Source: Kitasatospora viridis (GTDB taxonomy: Bacteria; Actinomycetota; Actinomycetes; Streptomycetales; Streptomycetaceae). Taken from it: 64,000 nucleotides of DNA. Within the stretch, counting starts at the first letter, position 1. Each line of letters starts with the position of its first letter. This document shows positions 17,176 to 25,189 of the stretch, one piece after another. A program made the position numbers and the translations under genes. The notes beneath the pieces were generated by a model, which saw nothing but the letters and a program-made list of their open reading frames with translations, was not told the DNA's origin and did no database searches. Location of the stretch: positions 744,001 through 808,000 of the forward strand of contig NZ_VIWT01000001.1 in the NCBI RefSeq assembly GCF_007829815.1, given 5' to 3'.

Positions 17176-18681
17176 ATGTCCAACAGCTCGCTCCGCCGCG
17201 CCATCGGCACCCTCGCCAGCGCCGCCGTACTCGCCCCCGCCCTGGTCGTGCTCAGTGGTTCGGCCGCCTCCGCCAACACCGGCACCGACGTGGCGAACCT
17301 CGCGCTGGCCAACGTGGGCAAGGGAGCGGGCTCCTGCTCGACCTACAACTCCTCGGCCAACAGCCTCGGTGGCTCGGCCTTCAACGGGAGCTGCCAGGGC
17401 TACGCCGGAGTACCCGAATACTGGTGCGCGGACTTCGCCAAGTGGGTCTGGCAGAACAACGGCCTGAACGTCACCGGCATCACCGCAGCCGCGCACTCGT
17501 TCATCGATGCGGCGGGCAGCAACGGCAGCACGGTCCACCAGGACAGCGGATACCGCCCGCAGCTCGGCGACGCCGCGGTCTTCGGCACCAGCCACGTCGG
17601 CATCGTCACCGCCGTCAACGCCGACGGCTCCATCCAGCTCACCAACGGCGACTTCAGCGGCACCAAGGGCCAGGGCGAGGTGACCTTCGCCGAGACCTCC
17701 CAGGTCGTCAACGTCACCATCCCGTCCTCGCAGGTCGCCGCCGGGTCCTTCCAGTCCAACATGAACATGCAGCTGACCGCCTACGTCACCCCCAGCGGTT
17801 ACAGCGCGCCCAACCCGTGGGCGAACACGGTGCACTTGGTGGACATCACGCCCGACGGCGGTCTGCACAACACCGAGGGCAACTACACCGCCAACACCTG
17901 GTCCACCTGGGGCGACCTCGGCGCCAGCGGAGTCAAGGCCGTCACCAGCGCCAACACCGGCTCCACCAACCGCATCTTCATCATCGGCAGCGACAACAAC
18001 ATCTACGAGAACGACGGCAACTACGCCAACGGCACCTGGAGCGGCTGGCGCCAACTCATCGGCGCCCCCCAGGTCAAGGCCATCGCCGCCTCCTCCTACG
18101 GCAACACCATCCACCTCGAAGCCATCGACCTCAACGGCCACCTCTACAACTCCGACGGCGACTTCGCCGCCGGCCAGTGGAACGGCTGGAGCCTGGTCGG
18201 CGGCGGCGGCAACAACCTCGTCAAGGTCGCCGCCACCTCAACCACCAACAACACCAACCACATCTTCGCCATCGACAACACCAACCGCCTCTGGGAAATC
18301 GAAGGCAACTACGCCACCGGCAGCTGGGGCACCTGGGCCGACGCCGCAGGCGGCTTCCAGGGCACCGACGTCACCGCCTCCGCCAGCGCCGACACCGTCC
18401 ACCTCGACGCCATCGGCACCGACGGAAACCTCTACAACACCGACGGCAACTTCGACACCGGCAAGTGGAACGGCTGGAGCAACGCCGGCGGCACCACCGC
18501 CGGCCCCCTCAAGCACGTCACCAGCGCCGCCGCCAACAACGTCAACCACATCTTCGCCGTCAACGCCAACAACCGCCTCATCGAACTCGACGCCAACTAC
18601 AACACCGGCGCCTGGAACACCTGGCAGGAACCCGCCGGCGGCAACGACTCCACCGGAGCCACCGCCACCTTCACCAACTGA
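17176..18681 (+). CDS. Secreted CHAP-domain amidase/endopeptidase with beta-propeller
   Basis: 501 residues; ATG at 17176 with AGGAGGAC upstream. The signal peptide ends near residue 34 (SGSAASANT). The CHAP domain spans about 35-190: nucleophile Cys in EYWCADFAKWVWQ and catalytic His in GTSHVGIVTAVN. After the linker NPWANTVHL comes the same six-repeat propeller as in the preceding gene. CHAP enzymes cut amide bonds in peptidoglycan, complementing the transglycosylase next door. The open frame extends upstream into the preceding gene, but the ribosome site fixes the start here. Confidence 0.92.
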   Translation: MSNSSLRRAIGTLASAAVLAPALVVLSGSAASANTGTDVANLALANVGKGAGSCSTYNSSANSLGGSAFNGSCQGYAGVPEYWCADFAKWVWQNNGLNVTGITAAAHSFIDAAGSNGSTVHQDSGYRPQLGDAAVFGTSHVGIVTAVNADGSIQLTNGDFSGTKGQGEVTFAETSQVVNVTIPSSQVAAGSFQSNMNMQLTAYVTPSGYSAPNPWANTVHLVDITPDGGLHNTEGNYTANTWSTWGDLGASGVKAVTSANTGSTNRIFIIGSDNNIYENDGNYANGTWSGWRQLIGAPQVKAIAASSYGNTIHLEAIDLNGHLYNSDGDFAAGQWNGWSLVGGGGNNLVKVAATSTTNNTNHIFAIDNTNRLWEIEGNYATGSWGTWADAAGGFQGTDVTASASADTVHLDAIGTDGNLYNTDGNFDTGKWNGWSNAGGTTAGPLKHVTSAAANNVNHIFAVNANNRLIELDANYNTGAWNTWQEPAGGNDSTGATATFTN

Positions 18682-18684
18682 CCC
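17824..18684 (+). repeat. 861-bp direct repeat, copy 2 (propeller domain)
   Basis: Identical by eye to 16199-17059. The third paralogous propeller (20044-20892) is clearly related in protein sequence but has many DNA differences. Copies 1 and 2 have therefore been homogenised or duplicated recently. Confidence 0.93.
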
Positions 18685-18701
18685 ACAGCGCAACACCACC
18701 A

Positions 18702-18749
18702 GCCGACCCACTCGGCCTCCTGACAGGCCGGGACGCCGAGTGGGTCGGC
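18702..18749. terminator. Strong hairpin after the CHAP gene
   Basis: Perfect 15-bp inverted repeat: left arm at 18702-18716 (GCCGACCCACTCGGC), right arm at 18735-18749, 18-nt loop. It lies 20 bp past the CHAP gene stop and before the next ribosome site, so it may separate the third hydrolase into its own transcript. Confidence 0.7.
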
Positions 18750-18825
18750 CGACGGTCCGACCGGCCGACCCGACGGCCGTACAGCCCAGTCAGCGAATGA
18801 ACCCGTGCCGGCCCGAGGAGCCTCC

Positions 18826-20892
18826 ATGCCCGCCCACGCCCCCAGTTCGACCACCCGCCGGACGCTCGCCGCGCTGGCACTCGCGACCACGCTCAGCACC
18901 GCCTCGGTCGGCATCGCCCAAGCCGCGCCGGCCACCACGACCGACAAGGCGGTCAACTACCTCGGATACACGTTCCGAGTGCCCGCGAACTGGCCGGTGG
19001 TGTCGCTGGCGGCCCACCCCGACACCTGCGTCCGCTACGACCAGCACGCCGTCTACCTGGGCACCCCGGGTGCGGACCAGGCCTGTCCGGCCCACGTCGG
19101 TGACCGCACCGAGGCCCTGCTGGTGGAGCCGGTCGGGTCCGCCGCCGATCCCAGCACGGTGGACCAGGCCGTCGCCCACCAGTTCCTGGCCACCGGGAAG
19201 CGAGCCCGCGTGACCGGCACCTACGGCACGGACAAGGCAGTGGTCCAGCGGATCCTCGCCGGCGCCGGCCTGCCGGGCGCGACCGCTCCGGCCGCCCACC
19301 AGACGGCCGTCGGAAAGGCCGCAGCCGAGCAGTCGGCAACCGTCCGGCCCGCCGCCGCGATGGACGGGAACACCGCGGCCTACACCGGCTACGGGTTCGA
19401 CACCTGCGCCGCCCCGAGCTCCAGCACCATGTCCAGCTGGCTGACCAACTCGCCCTACCGGGCCGTCGGCATCTACATCGGCGGCGCCAACCGTGGCTGC
19501 AGCCAGCCCAACCTGACCGCCTCGTGGGTCCAGCAGCAGGCCTCCGCCGGTTGGCACTTCATGCCGCTCTACGTCGGATTGCAGGCATCCGCGATCTCCT
19601 CTCCGGGCACTGACGGCGCGGCAGCCGCCGACGACGCCATCGCCCAGGCACAGAGCCTGGGCTTCGGCCAGGGCACCCCGCTCTACTACGACATGGAGCA
19701 GTACGCCCCCGGCTACAGCTCCAACGTCCTCGGCTTCCTGGCCGCATGGACCAACGAGCTGCACGCCAAGGGCTACAAGTCCGCCGTCTACAGCTCGTCG
19801 AGCTCGGGCATCAAGGACCTCGCCGCCAACCTGAACACGGGCTACAACGAGCCGGACGTGGTCTTCGACGCCAACTGGAACAACACCGCCGACACCAACG
19901 ACTCGGTCCTGCCGGCCGGCGCCTGGTCCAACCACCAGCGCGTGCACCAGTACAGCGGGAACGCCACGCAGACCTACGGCGGTGTCACCCTCGGCGTGGA
20001 CCAGGACTACCTGGACGTGGCGGTCACCACCTCCCCGTGGGCGAACACGGTGCACCTGGTCAACGCCACTCCCGACGGCGGTCTGAACAACGCCGAGGGC
20101 AACTACACGGCCGGTGTGTGGACCGGTTGGAGCAACCTGGGTGCCAGTGGCGTCAAGGCCGTCACCAGCGCCGCCACCGGGTCGGTCAACCGTGTCTTCA
20201 TCCTCGGCGGTGACAACAACATCTACGAGAACGACGGCAACTACGCCAGCGGCACCTGGTCCGGCTGGCGCCAGCTCATCGGCGCGCCGCAGGCCACCGC
20301 GATCACCGCCTCGGCCAGCGGCGACACCGTCCACCTCGACGCCGTCGAAGCCGACGGCCACGTCTACAACTCCGACGGCAACTTCGACACCGGCCAGTGG
20401 AACGGCTGGAGCTCGCTCGGCGGCGCCAACATGGTGCGCATCGCGAGTGCCACCACCGCCAACAACGTCAACCACATCTTCGCCATCGACACCAGCAACC
20501 AGCTGTGGGAGATCGACGGCAACTACGCCGCCGGTACCTGGAACACCTGGTCGAACTCCGCCAACTTCAAGGGCACCGACGTCACCGCCTCCGCCGGCGG
20601 CGACACCGTCCACCTGGGCGCCATCGGCACGGACGGCAACTGGTACAACAACGACGGCAACTTCGACACCGGTTCCTGGCAGGGCTGGTCCAACGGCGGC
20701 ACCGACGGCGCCGGACCCCTCAAGCGCATCGCCAGCGCCATGGCCAACAACGTCAACCACGTCTTCGCCGTCAACGCGAACAACCGCCTGATCGAGAAGG
20801 ACGGCGACTACAACGCGGGCACCTGGAACACCTGGCAGGCACCCGCGGGCGGTGCCGACTCGATCGGCGTCACCGCCTCCTTCACGAGCTGA
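18826..20892 (+). CDS. Secreted DUF1906 glycoside-hydrolase-like protein with beta-propeller
   Basis: 688 residues; ATG at 18826 with GAGGAGC upstream (an in-frame ATG at 18805 precedes this site). The signal peptide ends near residue 35 (GIAQAAPA). A folded segment (about 36-170) follows. The DUF1906/Rv2525c-like domain spans about 180-400: GYGFDTCAAPSSSTMSSWL, then AVGIYIGGANRGCSQ, TPLYYDMEQYAPG with a likely catalytic Asp/Glu, and LGVDQDYLDVAV. The linker SPWANTVHL then leads into a six-repeat propeller diverged from those of the two upstream genes. It probably acts on the cell wall; activity of this family is poorly characterised. Confidence 0.9.
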   Translation: MPAHAPSSTTRRTLAALALATTLSTASVGIAQAAPATTTDKAVNYLGYTFRVPANWPVVSLAAHPDTCVRYDQHAVYLGTPGADQACPAHVGDRTEALLVEPVGSAADPSTVDQAVAHQFLATGKRARVTGTYGTDKAVVQRILAGAGLPGATAPAAHQTAVGKAAAEQSATVRPAAAMDGNTAAYTGYGFDTCAAPSSSTMSSWLTNSPYRAVGIYIGGANRGCSQPNLTASWVQQQASAGWHFMPLYVGLQASAISSPGTDGAAAADDAIAQAQSLGFGQGTPLYYDMEQYAPGYSSNVLGFLAAWTNELHAKGYKSAVYSSSSSGIKDLAANLNTGYNEPDVVFDANWNNTADTNDSVLPAGAWSNHQRVHQYSGNATQTYGGVTLGVDQDYLDVAVTTSPWANTVHLVNATPDGGLNNAEGNYTAGVWTGWSNLGASGVKAVTSAATGSVNRVFILGGDNNIYENDGNYASGTWSGWRQLIGAPQATAITASASGDTVHLDAVEADGHVYNSDGNFDTGQWNGWSSLGGANMVRIASATTANNVNHIFAIDTSNQLWEIDGNYAAGTWNTWSNSANFKGTDVTASAGGDTVHLGAIGTDGNWYNNDGNFDTGSWQGWSNGGTDGAGPLKRIASAMANNVNHVFAVNANNRLIEKDGDYNAGTWNTWQAPAGGADSIGVTASFTS

Positions 20893-20916
20893 CGTTCCAG
20901 AGCGACGCACTCCGCG

Positions 20917-20949
20917 CACGGCCCCTCGATGCTTCGTCGAGGGGCCGTG
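20917..20949. terminator. Bidirectional terminator between convergent operons
   Basis: Perfect 13-bp stem: CACGGCCCCTCGA at 20917-20929 pairs with 20937-20949 across a 7-nt loop. It sits between the convergent DUF1906 gene and the DUF2236 gene stop at 20958. Confidence 0.75.
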
Positions 20950-20957
20950 ACGGCATG

Positions 20958-22121
20958 TCAGATCCGCAGCGAGAGCGGGGGCGGGGTCCAGCGGTCGGTC
21001 GCCGGCTTGGTCGCCTTGACGCCGTACTCGTCCTTCAGGTGCTCGGGGATGGCGTACTGCATGACCCGGCCCCGGGTGAGGGAGCTCAGCTCGAAGGCGG
21101 TGGTGAGCTCGCCGAGGCGGTCCAACAGGCGGGCCGCCAGCGGGGAGGAGTCCTCCAGCCGTTCCAGGGCGCCGAGCAGCACGGGGGCCGCGCGCACGGC
21201 GGTGTCCCAGGCGGAGCGCGGGACGTCGAGCCAGTCGGCGGCGGTGTCGCCGATCAGGTAGCGGATCAGCGCCGGCACCAGGGGGTCGAGCAGGGTGCCC
21301 GGGACGACCTGCTCGTAGAGGTCGATCAGTTGGCGGGTCAGCCGCGCGCCCTCCTCGGAGGGGCCCATGTGGCGGGTCATGTAGAGGTCGGAGAACTCGC
21401 GGGCGGCGTCCAGGTCGGCGGGCGCGTGGGCGAGGTCGATCCCCAGCATGGCGCCCACCACGCGCCAGGCGTAGTAGTAGGACTGCGCGCCGTCGACCGT
21501 CATGGGGATGCCGAGGCGGTGCAGGGCGTCCAGCACCTGGATGGAGAACATCATCTGACCGCCGATCATGTCCTCCTGACAGATCGGCACACCGAGCCGG
21601 GCGGTGTCCCAGCGGTCCTCCCGGGCCAGGTGGTGGCGGATCGAGGCGTGCAGCAGGCGGACCTTCTGCGCGGCCGGGATGAAGCGGCTGCCCGCCTCGA
21701 AGGCGTCGGGGCGCATCAGGTAGACGGTGAACTGGCCGGTCTCGGCCATCCGGCGCGACGGGTAGTCCAACGAGTGGGTGGCGCTGAGCAGTCGGGCCAC
21801 GTGCGGCACGACGTAGCAGGCGGGCATCGAGGCGAAGGAGAGCGCCGTCGAGATGTGCACGTTGTTGTGCAGGAAGAAGAGCCGGGCCTTCTCCATCTCG
21901 TCCCAGTCCACCCAGTCCGGCGGTGCGCTGGTCGCGCGCAGGTACTCGTGGGCCACCTCGGGCAGCCCCTCGGGGAGGTCCTGGCCGACCTGGGTGAAGG
22001 AGCGCATCAGGGTGTTGAACTTGCCGACCTCGCCGCGCTCGAAGAGCGTCTCCACGGTGGCGTCGGCGAGTTCGTCGCCGACCAGCCGCAGGGCGTCCAT
22101 GGACTCGGGGGTGTAGGGCAC
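20958..22121 (-). CDS. MpaB/latex-clearing-type oxygenase (DUF2236)
   Basis: 387 residues, no signal peptide. The motif AAQKVRLLHASIRHHLA (about 150-166) matches the heme-ligand and active-site helix of the Lcp/MpaB family, followed by GVPICQEDMIGGQMMFS. Family members are b-type heme proteins that cleave C=C bonds of polyprenyl chains (rubber, or the farnesyl side chain of mycophenolic acid precursors). It lies directly downstream of a polyprenyl diphosphate synthase (49-bp gap, same strand), so a prenyl-derived substrate is plausible. The lack of a Tat signal suggests an intracellular rather than rubber-degrading role. Confidence 0.8.
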   Translation of the reverse strand: MPYTPESMDALRLVGDELADATVETLFERGEVGKFNTLMRSFTQVGQDLPEGLPEVAHEYLRATSAPPDWVDWDEMEKARLFFLHNNVHISTALSFASMPACYVVPHVARLLSATHSLDYPSRRMAETGQFTVYLMRPDAFEAGSRFIPAAQKVRLLHASIRHHLAREDRWDTARLGVPICQEDMIGGQMMFSIQVLDALHRLGIPMTVDGAQSYYYAWRVVGAMLGIDLAHAPADLDAAREFSDLYMTRHMGPSEEGARLTRQLIDLYEQVVPGTLLDPLVPALIRYLIGDTAADWLDVPRSAWDTAVRAAPVLLGALERLEDSSPLAARLLDRLGELTTAFELSSLTRGRVMQYAIPEHLKDEYGVKATKPATDRWTPPPLSLRI

Positions 22122-22169
22122 GGTGCTGCTCCTCAGCGAGGGGAACGGAGGGGGCGTCAGGACTGGGTG

Positions 22170-23237
22170 TCAGGACTGGCGGACGGTGGCCGAGGTGAGC
22201 AGCTGGGTGAGCGCCCGGGCGGCCGGCTCCGGCAGCTCGGCGTCGGCCAGCGCCTCGGTGGCGGCCCGGACCCGCCCGGCGATGAGCTCCTCGACCCGCT
22301 CCGGTGCCCCGGCCCGGCGCATGATCTCCCGCACCCGCTCCAGGCCTTCGCGGTCCGGCCTGCCGCCGTCCAACAGGGCCAGCAGTTCCCGGCGTTCGGC
22401 CGGCGCGGCGGCGGGCAGGGTGAGCGCGAGCAGGGCGGTGGGCTTGCCGCCGGCGATGTCGTCCAGGTTCGACTTGCCGGTCCGGTCCGGGTCGCCGAAG
22501 ATCCCGAGCAGGTCGTCGCGGAGCTGGAACGCCTCGCCCAGCGGGATGCCGTAGGCGGTGAAGCCCGCGATCAGGGCGGGCGGCGCGCCGGCCAGCCGGC
22601 CGCCGATGTGCAGGGGGTGCTCGACGGTGTACTTCGCCGTCTTGTACCGGATGATCTGCAAGGAGCGCTCGGCGTCCGGCCGTTCGCCCGCACGCAGGAT
22701 CTCCAGGCACTCTCCGGCCACCAACTCCCGTGCCAGGGTGGCCCAGAGCACCCGGGCCCGGGCTAGGTAGGCGGCGGGCAGGCCGCAGCAGGTGAAGAGC
22801 TGGCCGGCCCAGGAGAGCAGCAGGTCGCCGACCAGCATCGCCAGGGCCCGTCCCTGGTCCCAGCCTTGCTGCCGGCCGCGCCGGTGGCCGGTCCCACCGC
22901 GCAGCGCGACGTGGGCGGTTGGCGCGCCGCGCCGCAGCGGGCTGTCGTCGATGATGTCGTCGTGCACCACGGCGGCGGCGTGGATCAGCTCCATGGCCGC
23001 CGCCGCCCGGATCACCTCGTCGCAGTCCGGCTGGCCGGCCGCCCGCCAGCCCCAGTAGCAGAAGGCCGCGCGCAGCCGTTTGCCCTCCCCCAGCGCACCG
23101 AGCAACTGGTCGGCCACCGGGGCGAGTTGTTTGTCGATCGCGAGCAGTTCGGCGGTCTCCCGGTGCGCGAAGGCCGCGAGTTCCGCATCGACCCGGACCT
23201 TGAACGCGGCCTGGTCGTCGGCGTGTTCAGCCATCAC
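22170..23237 (-). CDS. Polyprenyl (isoprenyl) diphosphate synthase
   Basis: 355 residues. The first Asp-rich motif is VVHDDIIDDSPLRRG (about 97) and the second is QLRDDLLGIFGDPDRTGKSN (about 240), the metal-diphosphate binding sites of trans-prenyl chain elongation enzymes. LGEGKRLRAAFCYWGWRAAG is the substrate-binding start. The start codon overlaps the preceding gene's stop (ATGA), so the two are translationally coupled. Chain length cannot be set with certainty. It makes a linear C15-C20+ prenyl diphosphate, presumably used by the neighbouring oxidative enzymes. Confidence 0.92.
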   Translation of the reverse strand: MMAEHADDQAAFKVRVDAELAAFAHRETAELLAIDKQLAPVADQLLGALGEGKRLRAAFCYWGWRAAGQPDCDEVIRAAAAMELIHAAAVVHDDIIDDSPLRRGAPTAHVALRGGTGHRRGRQQGWDQGRALAMLVGDLLLSWAGQLFTCCGLPAAYLARARVLWATLARELVAGECLEILRAGERPDAERSLQIIRYKTAKYTVEHPLHIGGRLAGAPPALIAGFTAYGIPLGEAFQLRDDLLGIFGDPDRTGKSNLDDIAGGKPTALLALTLPAAAPAERRELLALLDGGRPDREGLERVREIMRRAGAPERVEELIAGRVRAATEALADAELPEPAARALTQLLTSATVRQS

Positions 23238-23509
23238 ACGTCATCGCGACGGGCATGGTCGGTCCGGGCGGCCGCCCGCCGGGCCAGCAGCTCCAGGTGC
23301 GCCTCCGGGGTCGCGGCGTGGCGCTGGACCAGCAGTCGCCCACGGGCCGTCAGCTCGTCCTGGCCGTCGCGGGCCAGCTCGGCCAGGTCGGACCGCCCCA
23401 GCAGCCCGCGCAGTCCGCGCAGCGCGGCCCCGGCCCGGTCCAGCGCGAGGTCGGCCAGCCCGGCCACGGCGTAGAGCGGATCGCGCCCGCCCTCGTCGTC
23501 CGTCGTCAC
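23234..23509 (-). CDS. Small helical protein coupled to the prenyl synthase
   Basis: 91 residues from the GTG at 23509, preceded by GGAGGGGGA; a longer frame from 23599 is open but lacks a ribosome site. Mostly amphipathic helix: LYAVAGLADLALDRAGAAL, then LGRSDLAELARDGQDELTA and EAHLELLARRAAART. There is no membrane segment. It overlaps the prenyl synthase by 4 bp. I do not recognise the family; similar small proteins often sit before streptomycete prenyl synthases and may be accessory subunits. Confidence 0.65.
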   Translation of the reverse strand: MTTDDEGGRDPLYAVAGLADLALDRAGAALRGLRGLLGRSDLAELARDGQDELTARGRLLVQRHAATPEAHLELLARRAAARTDHARRDDV

Positions 23510-23641
23510 AGCTCCCCCTCCGGTCGTCACGCCGAGGAGCCTTGCCACCCTTTCGGCAGCCCACTCATGGAACAACCCGATGGAGTGATGAATCGCCAAA
23601 GCGACGCCTGGTCAGATCCGGAGCAGCTAGGGCCCGGCCGT

Positions 23642-25099
23642 TCACGGGGCGAGCGACGGCGCCTCGCGCAGGCCGAACTCGTGCCGCAGGGCGGAGCGGG
23701 CGGCCAGGTAGCCGCACATGCCGTGCACCCCGGGGCCGGGCGGGGTGGCGGCCGAGCAGAGGTACACGCCCGGCAGCGGGGTGCGGTACGGGTTCCACCG
23801 GGCCACCGGTCGCAGCAGCGCCTGACGGGGCGTCATCGCCCCGGCGGCGATGTCGCCGCCGACGTAGTTCGGGTTGTACTGCTCCAACTCTGCGGCGCTG
23901 CGCGAGTGGTGGGCGACCACGGTGTCGGCGAAGCCGGGGGCGTACCGCTCGATCCGCTCGGTGACCAGGCGCACCGGGTCGGTCGGGTCACCGTGCGGCA
24001 CGTGCGCGTAGGCCCAGACCGGGCGCAGCCCGCCGACCGCCCGCTCCGGGTCGGTCACCGCCGGGTCCACCACCAGCACGAACGGCGCGCCGCCCGGCCG
24101 GCCCCGGGCCACCCGGGTCTCCTGGCGGAACAGCTCGCGCTGGGTGCCGCCCAGGTGCACGGTGCCGGCCAGGCCGACCCGGGGGTCCGCCCACGGGATC
24201 GGGCCCGAGACCAGGAAGTCCACCTTGGCGGCGCCCGGCCCGTACCGGTAGGCGCGCAGGGCGCGGCGGTAGCGGTCCGGCAGCAGCGGTCCGGCCATCC
24301 GCAGCAGCTCGGCCGGCCCGGTGTCGAGCAGCACCGCGCGGGCGCCGCCCAGCTCGCGCAGGTCGCTGATCCGCCGGCCGGTGGAGATCCGGCCGCCGTG
24401 CGCCGTCAGGTCCGCCGCCAGCGACTCGGCGATCCGGTCGCTGCCGCCGCGCACCAGCGGCCAGCCGGTGCCGTGCGCCAGGTGGCCCAGCAGCAGCGCG
24501 ACGGCGGCGCCGGTCGGCGAGGGCAGCCGGCCGACCACGTGTGCGGCCACCCCGGCGAGCAGCGCCCGGGCCCGCTCCCCCGCGAACTGGCGACGGGCCA
24601 GCGGCGTGGCCAGCACCGGCAGCCGGGCCGCCAGCAGCAGCGCGGCCGCCGGGTCGGCGGGCAGGCCGCGCTGGTCGGAGAGCAGCAGGTCGACCAGGCC
24701 CTGGCTGTGCGTCAGCAGCGGTTCCATCAGGGCCCGCCAGCGCGGTCCGTCGGCCCCCAGCTCCGCGCAGGTGGCCCGCAGGCTGCGGTGGGCCAGCGCG
24801 GCCGGGCCCTCGGGCAGCGGGTGCGCGTAGCTCACCTCGGGGGTCAGCAGCTCGACCCCGCGCCCGGCCAGGTCGAACTCCTGGAAGAACCGGGACATCG
24901 GCGCCATCGGGTGCACGGTCGCGCACAGGTCGTGGCGCACCAGCGGGTCGAGCAGCGCCTCCGAGCGCAGTCCGCCGCCGATCTGCGCCGCCGCCTCGTG
25001 CAGCTCCACCCGCAGGCCGGCCCGGGCCATGGTGACCGCGGCGGCCAGCCCGTTGGGGCCGGAGCCGACCACTGCGACGTCCACCTGTCCGAGCGCCAT
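23642..25099 (-). CDS. FAD-dependent phytoene-desaturase-like oxidoreductase
   Basis: 485 residues. The N-terminal VDVAVVGSGPNGLAAAVTMA is the FAD-binding Rossmann motif (about 6-25). VELHEAAAQIGGGLRSEALL is the adjoining GG doublet. The C-terminal GVYLCSAATPPGPGVHGMCG is the second flavin-binding motif of the phytoene desaturase/PYROXD2 group. No signal peptide or membrane segment. It probably dehydrogenates or isomerises an allylic or prenyl-type chain. It lies between moeZ and the prenyl synthase genes in the same leftward operon. Confidence 0.88.
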   Translation of the reverse strand: MALGQVDVAVVGSGPNGLAAAVTMARAGLRVELHEAAAQIGGGLRSEALLDPLVRHDLCATVHPMAPMSRFFQEFDLAGRGVELLTPEVSYAHPLPEGPAALAHRSLRATCAELGADGPRWRALMEPLLTHSQGLVDLLLSDQRGLPADPAAALLLAARLPVLATPLARRQFAGERARALLAGVAAHVVGRLPSPTGAAVALLLGHLAHGTGWPLVRGGSDRIAESLAADLTAHGGRISTGRRISDLRELGGARAVLLDTGPAELLRMAGPLLPDRYRRALRAYRYGPGAAKVDFLVSGPIPWADPRVGLAGTVHLGGTQRELFRQETRVARGRPGGAPFVLVVDPAVTDPERAVGGLRPVWAYAHVPHGDPTDPVRLVTERIERYAPGFADTVVAHHSRSAAELEQYNPNYVGGDIAAGAMTPRQALLRPVARWNPYRTPLPGVYLCSAATPPGPGVHGMCGYLAARSALRHEFGLREAPSLAP

Positions 25100-25189
25100 G
25101 CCGTCTCCCTCCGGGGCCCTGCCACCATGATCGCATCCGCGGGTGGGCGGGGTCCGGGCAGGCGGGGCGGAGCGCGGCTGGAGCAGTCG

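Noticed and set aside
15820..18681. Continuous 953-residue frame that would fuse sequence under the Rpf gene to the CHAP enzyme
   Set aside because: The first half is an out-of-frame shadow of the Rpf-propeller gene; the CHAP gene has its own signal peptide and AGGAGG at 17162.
16199..20892. Repeated DNA as a possible insertion element or CRISPR
   Set aside because: The repeats are protein-coding beta-propeller modules with intact frames, no transposase, no terminal inverted repeats and no spacer pattern.
18790..22710. 1306-residue open frame on the minus strand
   Set aside because: It lies antisense to the DUF1906 gene and out of frame with the DUF2236 and prenyl synthase genes; Arg/Gly/Ala/Pro-rich shadow typical of high-GC DNA.
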